Below, in pieces: positions 18,759 to 23,766 of a stretch of DNA of 23,766 nt. Source of the DNA: an uncultured Oscillibacter sp. Lineage in GTDB: Bacteria > Bacillota_A > Clostridia > Oscillospirales > Oscillospiraceae. Position numbers and translations under genes: made by a program. The DNA lies in the NCBI GenBank assembly GCA_948902155.1, contig CAQVQZ010000009.1, positions 1 through 23,766 of the forward strand, written 5' to 3'. Every line of letters starts with the position of its first letter. The first letter of the stretch is position 1. The notes beneath the pieces were generated by a model. It ran no database searches and was not told the DNA's origin. It saw nothing but the letters and a program-made list of their open reading frames with translations.

Positions 18759-18983
18759 ATGCTGTTTGGCAAACGGAAAAAGCCGGCGGCAGCCGACTAT
18801 GACAAGAGCGGAAAGGTTCCCGTAATTCGGGCCAGCATCTGCACGGGAGAGCAGGTGGCGGGGTTCAAGGACCCGGCCAGTTGCAGGTTTGAGGAGCTGA
18901 TGCTCATTCGGAATGACCGGGATTTTCAGGAGTTCCTCCGGAGGTATCAGGTGGAAGAGGCGGAGATTCGGAAGGAGTGGTGA
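18759..18983 (+). CDS. Small conserved protein of unknown function
   Basis: This is a 74-residue protein with a basic start (LFGKRKK) and a central block VPVIRASICTGEQVAGFKD, then FEELMLIRNDRDFQEFLRRY. I recognise this pattern (RxSICxGEQVAGF) as a short conserved protein found in many clostridia, sometimes labelled on weak grounds as an aspartate dehydrogenase; it is far too short for that enzyme. GGGAGGA precedes the ATG at 18759. It appears to be a single gene. Function unknown; a single Cys is present in the conserved block. Confidence 0.75.
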   Translation: MLFGKRKKPAAADYDKSGKVPVIRASICTGEQVAGFKDPASCRFEELMLIRNDRDFQEFLRRYQVEEAEIRKEW

Positions 18984-19168
18984 GGGCGTTTCGTTCGCGG
19001 GCCGCTTTCTTAAAAGGTATCTTCTTGCGTTTTACTTGTTATAAGCTGTTTTCAACCCCGGACCAGCCCCTGGGCGGGCTGTGGACGCCGAGAGGGCTGC
19101 TGGTGCAGGGGAACAGATTGTATGTCTGCGACCCGCTCGCGCGGAAGATTTTCGTATATTCCCTGTAA
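18977..19168 (+). pseudogene. Possible C-terminal remnant of a beta-propeller (NHL-like) gene
   Basis: The frame ending at 19168 reads PRGLLVQGNRLYVCDPLARK, then IFVYSL. This resembles the P-x-G-L-x-V-x-G-x-x-L-Y-V-x-D end of an NHL/propeller blade. The N-terminal residues show no such pattern, and there is no ribosome site of its own; the GTG start overlaps the preceding gene. It looks like a decayed 3' fragment, but a chance ORF is possible. Confidence 0.3.
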
Positions 19169-19194
19169 AAACTGCAAATCAACATCGGACCAGA

Positions 19195-19223
19195 GCGGCC
19201 GGGCCCCAAAAGGGCCCGGCCGC
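19195..19223. terminator. Perfect 12-bp GC-rich hairpin
   Basis: GCGGCCGGGCCC (19195-19206) pairs with GGGCCCGGCCGC (19212-19223) around CAAAA. The following TTCCCTCC is a poor U-run. It separates the small conserved gene from the PTS promoter. The rest of 19169-19315 shows nothing else. Confidence 0.55.
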
Positions 19224-19315
19224 TTCCCTCCCCCTTCCATCTTGCCAGGATGTCTAAAAACCGGCGAAACCCTTTGTTCAATCAGTAGAAATCGATTCCC
19301 TTCCAAAATCTTCTC

Positions 19316-19344
19316 TTGACTTCTTCCCCGGACAACGCTATGAT
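19316..19344 (+). promoter_or_regulatory. Promoter of the antiterminator/PTS unit
   Basis: TTGACT (19316-19321) and TATGAT (19339-19344) are 17 bp apart. Transcription would start just upstream of the RAT at 19362. Confidence 0.75.
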
Positions 19345-19361
19345 AAACGCAACTACATGTT

Positions 19362-19390
19362 GGAATGTTACCGGCTTGCCGGGCTTGACC
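19362..19390 (+). promoter_or_regulatory. RAT antiterminator site 1
   Basis: GGAATGTTACCGG (from 19362) ... CCGGGCTTGACC (to 19390) matches the ribonucleic antiterminator (RAT) pattern of BglG/LicT/SacY systems, with GG-x-x-TGTTAC at the left and GGC-x-x-GACC at the right. Its last bases (GACC) are also needed by the terminator that follows, so protein binding would prevent termination. Confidence 0.75.
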
Positions 19391-19449
19391 AACTCTGTCC
19401 GCTTTCATCCCCATTGGGGGATTTCGGATAGGGTCGGTCTGTTTTTTTT
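19387..19449 (+). terminator. Terminator overlapping RAT 1, upstream of the antiterminator gene
   Basis: GACC (19387-19390) can pair with GGTC near 19434-19439, with inner pairs TCCG/CGGA and ATCCCC/GGGGAT, and the stem ends in a run of eight T (to 19449). It controls the antiterminator gene itself. Confidence 0.7.
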
Positions 19450-19462
19450 GAGGAGGCGGAGG

Positions 19463-20305
19463 ATGCGAATCAAAAAGGTCATCAACAACAACATCCTCTG
19501 CGTGGTGGACGACCGGGGCAATGAGATGATCGTCTCCGGCAAGGGCCTGGGGTTCCAGCGGAAGATCGGAGAGCGGGTGGACCCGGCCCATTTTGAAAAG
19601 ACCTACCACATGGAGAACAAGGCGGAGCAGCGGAAGCTCCGGGAGCTGTGCGAGCAGATTCCCATCGAGCACCTGAAGCTCACCCAGGACCTCATCGAGT
19701 ATATCAAGACACAGATCACCGCGCCGCTGAACGAATCCCTTCTCATCACCCTGGCGGACCACATCAGCTTCGCCATCAAGCGCAAGGAGAACGGCGTGGA
19801 GTTCACGAACCCCCTCCAGGGGGCCATCATGAGCTACTACCCCTCGGAGTACCGCCTGGGCCAGCACTGCCTGGGGGGCATTCAGCGGGAGATTCAGGTA
19901 GACCTGAATCCCAGCGAAGCGGCCTTTATCGCCCTCCACATCGTCAACGCGGAGCTGAACACCTCCATGAGCGTCATGGTGGACATCACCAAGCTCATTG
20001 AGGGGACGCTGGAGGTGGTGGAATACTTCTACCAGAAGACCTTCGACCGGGAATCCCTGGACTTCAACCGCTTCGTGGTCCACCTGCGCTATTTCGCCCA
20101 GCGCCTTTTCCAGGCCGCGCCGGGGACGCCGGAGGACTACGACCCGGACTTCCGGGACATGATCGTCCGCAGCTGCAAACAGCACTACAAATGCGCCCAG
20201 TGCGTGGGCGAGTACATCAAGAACACCTATCAGAAGGACGTCTCCGACGAGGAGCTGATCTATCTCACCATCCACCTCAAGCGCATCAACCTCCCCAGGA
20301 AGTGA
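19463..20305 (+). CDS. licT: BglG/LicT-family transcription antiterminator with two PRDs
   Basis: This is a 280-residue protein, the usual length of LicT. Residues 1-55 are the CAT RNA-binding domain (MRIKKVINNNILCVVDDRGN, GLGFQRKIG). Two PTS regulation domains follow. The four phosphorylatable histidines sit at 100 (LADHISFA), 159 (ALHIVNAE), 207 (VVHLRY) and 271 (TIHLKR), almost exactly at LicT positions. PTS-dependent phosphorylation would set its activity, and it would bind the RATs at 19362 and 20314 to allow expression of itself and the downstream permease. GAGGAGG precedes the ATG at 19463. The symbol is a family name; a GlcT-like role with glucose is equally possible given the EIICBA partner. 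Confidence 0.93.
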   Translation: MRIKKVINNNILCVVDDRGNEMIVSGKGLGFQRKIGERVDPAHFEKTYHMENKAEQRKLRELCEQIPIEHLKLTQDLIEYIKTQITAPLNESLLITLADHISFAIKRKENGVEFTNPLQGAIMSYYPSEYRLGQHCLGGIQREIQVDLNPSEAAFIALHIVNAELNTSMSVMVDITKLIEGTLEVVEYFYQKTFDRESLDFNRFVVHLRYFAQRLFQAAPGTPEDYDPDFRDMIVRSCKQHYKCAQCVGEYIKNTYQKDVSDEELIYLTIHLKRINLPRK

Positions 20306-20313
20306 ATCGAGCG

Positions 20314-20340
20314 GGATCGTAACCAATTTCGGGCGAAACC
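20314..20340 (+). promoter_or_regulatory. RAT antiterminator site 2
   Basis: GGATCGTAAC (20314-20323) ... GGCGAAACC (20332-20340) fits the RAT pattern. It lies between the antiterminator gene and the permease gene and overlaps the following terminator by ACC. Confidence 0.68.
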
Positions 20341-20383
20341 GCCCGGACGGGAGCCATTTTCAGTCCGGACGGTATGGATTTTT
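20338..20383 (+). terminator. Terminator overlapping RAT 2, upstream of the PTS permease gene
   Basis: ACCGCCCGGAC (20338-20348) pairs with GTCCGGACGGT (20363-20373), ten of eleven pairs, followed by ATGGA and TTTTT (to 20383). It would block read-through into the permease gene unless RAT 2 is bound. Confidence 0.68.
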
Positions 20384-20406
20384 ACAGAAAGCGCCATACT
20401 GTGTGA

Positions 20407-22557
<2,151 letters not shown>

Positions 22558-22704
22558 CTCTCCCCGTTTCCCGTATGAGGCCAGGACCGGAAAACGAGGG
22601 ATGCTCCTGCCGCTGAAACAGCGAGCTGCGGACAACTGCTGGCCTCCCTTAACTCATAACAATATCCGGAAACGGCTCCATTTATGAACATTTCATGAAC
22701 AAAG

Positions 22705-22744
22705 AGCGGGAACGATGCCAAAACAGCATCGTTTCCGCTTTTTT
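22705..22744 (+). terminator. Strong terminator after the PTS gene
   Basis: AGCGGGAACGATGC (22705-22718) pairs with GCATCGTTTCCGCT (22726-22739), with one G-U pair, and runs into six T residues (22739-22744). The gap 22558-22704 shows no gene. Confidence 0.85.
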
Positions 22745-22806
22745 CGCGCAGATTCGGCCGATTGCCCCTCAAAATCGTTCCGCGCCTCCATCTCCCTTTT
22801 CCCTTC

Positions 22807-22833
22807 TACGCAAATGACAACATTTTTTGCGTA
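22807..22833. promoter_or_regulatory. Inverted repeat upstream of the GLUG gene promoter
   Basis: TACGCAAA (22807-22814) and TTTGCGTA (22826-22833) form an 8-bp dyad about 60 bp upstream of the -35. Possible regulator site; nothing else supports it. Confidence 0.3.
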
Positions 22834-22892
22834 AACTTCCAAAAACAAACGCTTGCGAAATCGTTACTATTGTCAAAAATGCCAAAATCCTA

Positions 22893-22921
22893 TTGACGAA
22901 TGTGGTGGGAAGCGCTATCCT
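22893..22921 (+). promoter_or_regulatory. Promoter of the GLUG-motif gene
   Basis: TTGACG (22893-22898) and TATCCT (22916-22921) are 17 bp apart, about 70 bases before the ATG at 22992. Confidence 0.65.
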
Positions 22922-22991
22922 AAAGCAAACCTGACCATGCCGCGCCCTCTTATCCAGGCGCGGCGGCGTCAAAGAAGGAGGATGGAACAAC

Positions 22992-23717
22992 ATGCGAAAG
23001 ACCACCGCGAAACTGCTGTCCCTGCTGCTGGTATTGGCGATGCTGCTGCCGGCCCTGGCAGTCTCCGCCAAAGAGACCGAGGGCTGGTGGAACGAGGAGT
23101 GCTGGGACACGGAGACCCTGGTCTCCCTGGGCGCGAAGCCCCCCGCCTACAACAAGACCGCCAAGCAATACGAGATCAGCACGCCGGAAGAGCTGCTGTA
23201 TCTCTCCGGCGCGTGGAAATCCGCCGACACCAATAAGGACGGCCAGCCCGACGCCCCCCGGGACGGGCATTACGTTCTGACGGCGGACATCGATATGGGT
23301 CCCCTGATGGAGAAGATCGGCAAGGCCATTGCCGCCGCCTCCGGCGAGGAAGCGGAAGGCTGGATGCCGCCCATCTCCGCCAACAAAGACGAGAACGCCG
23401 ATAAGACCGACGGCTGGTTCAAGGGCCGGATCGACGGCCAGTACCACACGATTTCCAACCTCTGCATCCGCCGGGTGGACGAGAAGTACGCCGCCCTGGT
23501 GGGCTACCTGGGCGACGAGACCTTCACCAGTCCCTCCATCCGGAACCTGGGCCTGGTGGACTTGAAGATCGAGGGCAAGAAGACCTGCGGCGCTTTTGCC
23601 GGCGTCAGCTATGGAACCATTGAAAACTGCTTCGCCACCGGCTCCATCAAGGCCAAGGAGACCACCGGCGGCCTGGTGGGCAAGTGCGAGGGCCCCGTCC
23701 GCAACTGCCTGTCCTAG
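22992..23717 (+). CDS. Secreted GLUG-motif protein, ending in mid-repeat
   Basis: This is a 241-residue ORF. Residues 1-26 (KLLSLLLVLAMLLPALAVSA) are a signal peptide. A region ISTPEELLYLSGAWKSADTN and HYVLTADIDMG resembles the usual preamble of GLUG-repeat surface proteins, and GLUG-type repeats start near 155: FKGRIDGQYHTISNLCI, CGAFAGVSYGTIENCFATGS, then TGGLVGKCEGPVRNCLS before a TAG. GLUG repeats normally form long surface or protease-linked proteins, so ending inside a repeat suggests truncation. The bases after the stop contain further stops in the same frame and do not continue the pattern. AAGGAGG precedes the ATG. Binding or adhesion at the surface is likely; function unproven. Confidence 0.75.
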   Translation: MRKTTAKLLSLLLVLAMLLPALAVSAKETEGWWNEECWDTETLVSLGAKPPAYNKTAKQYEISTPEELLYLSGAWKSADTNKDGQPDAPRDGHYVLTADIDMGPLMEKIGKAIAAASGEEAEGWMPPISANKDENADKTDGWFKGRIDGQYHTISNLCIRRVDEKYAALVGYLGDETFTSPSIRNLGLVDLKIEGKKTCGAFAGVSYGTIENCFATGSIKAKETTGGLVGKCEGPVRNCLS

Positions 23718-23766
23718 GTGGTGTTCACATAAGTGCATCAACAGTGAGAGCGAAATAAACAAAGGC
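23718..23766. other. Window end after the truncated GLUG gene
   Basis: These 49 bases are AT-richer than the gene and show no GLUG pattern in any frame. They may be an intergenic spacer or the end of an inserted element; the window stops before this can be judged. Confidence 0.3.

Noticed and set aside
18759..18983. Aspartate dehydrogenase
   Set aside because: Small proteins like this are sometimes so labelled, but 74 residues cannot hold the enzyme's nucleotide-binding and catalytic domains.

Overview
The window is about 23.8 kb of GC-rich DNA. It looks like a chromosome segment of a high-GC, gut-type clostridium (Oscillospiraceae-like: Oscillibacter, Flavonifractor, Lawsonibacter and relatives). 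The grounds are a manganese catalase of spore-former type, an SLH-anchored muramidase, BlaI/M56 and AgrC-like sensors, a LicT-type antiterminator, a DUF4430/ECF vitamin operon under a cobalamin riboswitch, and several short palindromic repeat families. No tRNA, rRNA, CRISPR array or recognisable transposase was seen. The genus is inferred, not shown.

Layout, left half. 1-317 is the 3' end of a manganese catalase gene. 400-2155 is a divergent pair: a PqqD-like/HPr-kinase-like fusion and an S24/S26 signal-peptidase-like protease, separated by a nearly symmetric divergent promoter. 2347-4110 is a secreted SLH-GH25 muramidase with its own promoter. 4379-5191 is a MerR/GyrI-like regulator behind a 19-bp-spacer promoter. 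5354-8340 is a BlaI repressor/M56 sensor operon with two operator palindromes; the sensor carries an unusual C-terminal tail with two calcium-loop repeats. 8635-10175 is a TetR regulator divergent from a YczE/YitT-like membrane protein.

Layout, right half. 10132-12386 holds two divergent LysR paralogues, one with an eroded DNA-binding helix, and a Cys-rich small-domain protein coupled to the intact one. 12606-13388 is an HpcH/HpaI-family aldolase whose usual catalytic His is replaced. 13531-15662 is a B12 salvage unit: promoter, cobalamin riboswitch with terminator, histidine phosphatase (CobC-like), DUF4430 protein and ECF S component. 15820-16585 carries a small membrane protein and a DUF2089 protein. 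16877-18374 is an AgrC-like sensor kinase split by a frameshift, followed by a coupled 48-residue ORF. 18405-18661 is a dispersed repeat. 18759-18983 is a small conserved protein. 19316-22557 is a PTS unit in which both the BglG/LicT-type antiterminator and the EIICBA permease genes lie behind RAT/terminator switches. 22992-23717 is a secreted GLUG-motif protein that stops in mid-repeat near the window edge.

The strongest unexpected observation is a pair of related 157-162 bp imperfect palindromes (ERIC/MITE-like). Copy A lies between genes at 12393-12554. Copy B (13719-13875) sits inside the P6 hairpin of the cobalamin riboswitch, apparently leaving the aptamer foldable. Other points are the symmetric promoter of the RRE-kinase/peptidase pair, hairpin repeats that contain stop codons of two genes, the calcium-repeat tail on the M56 sensor, and the degenerate LysR paralogue.
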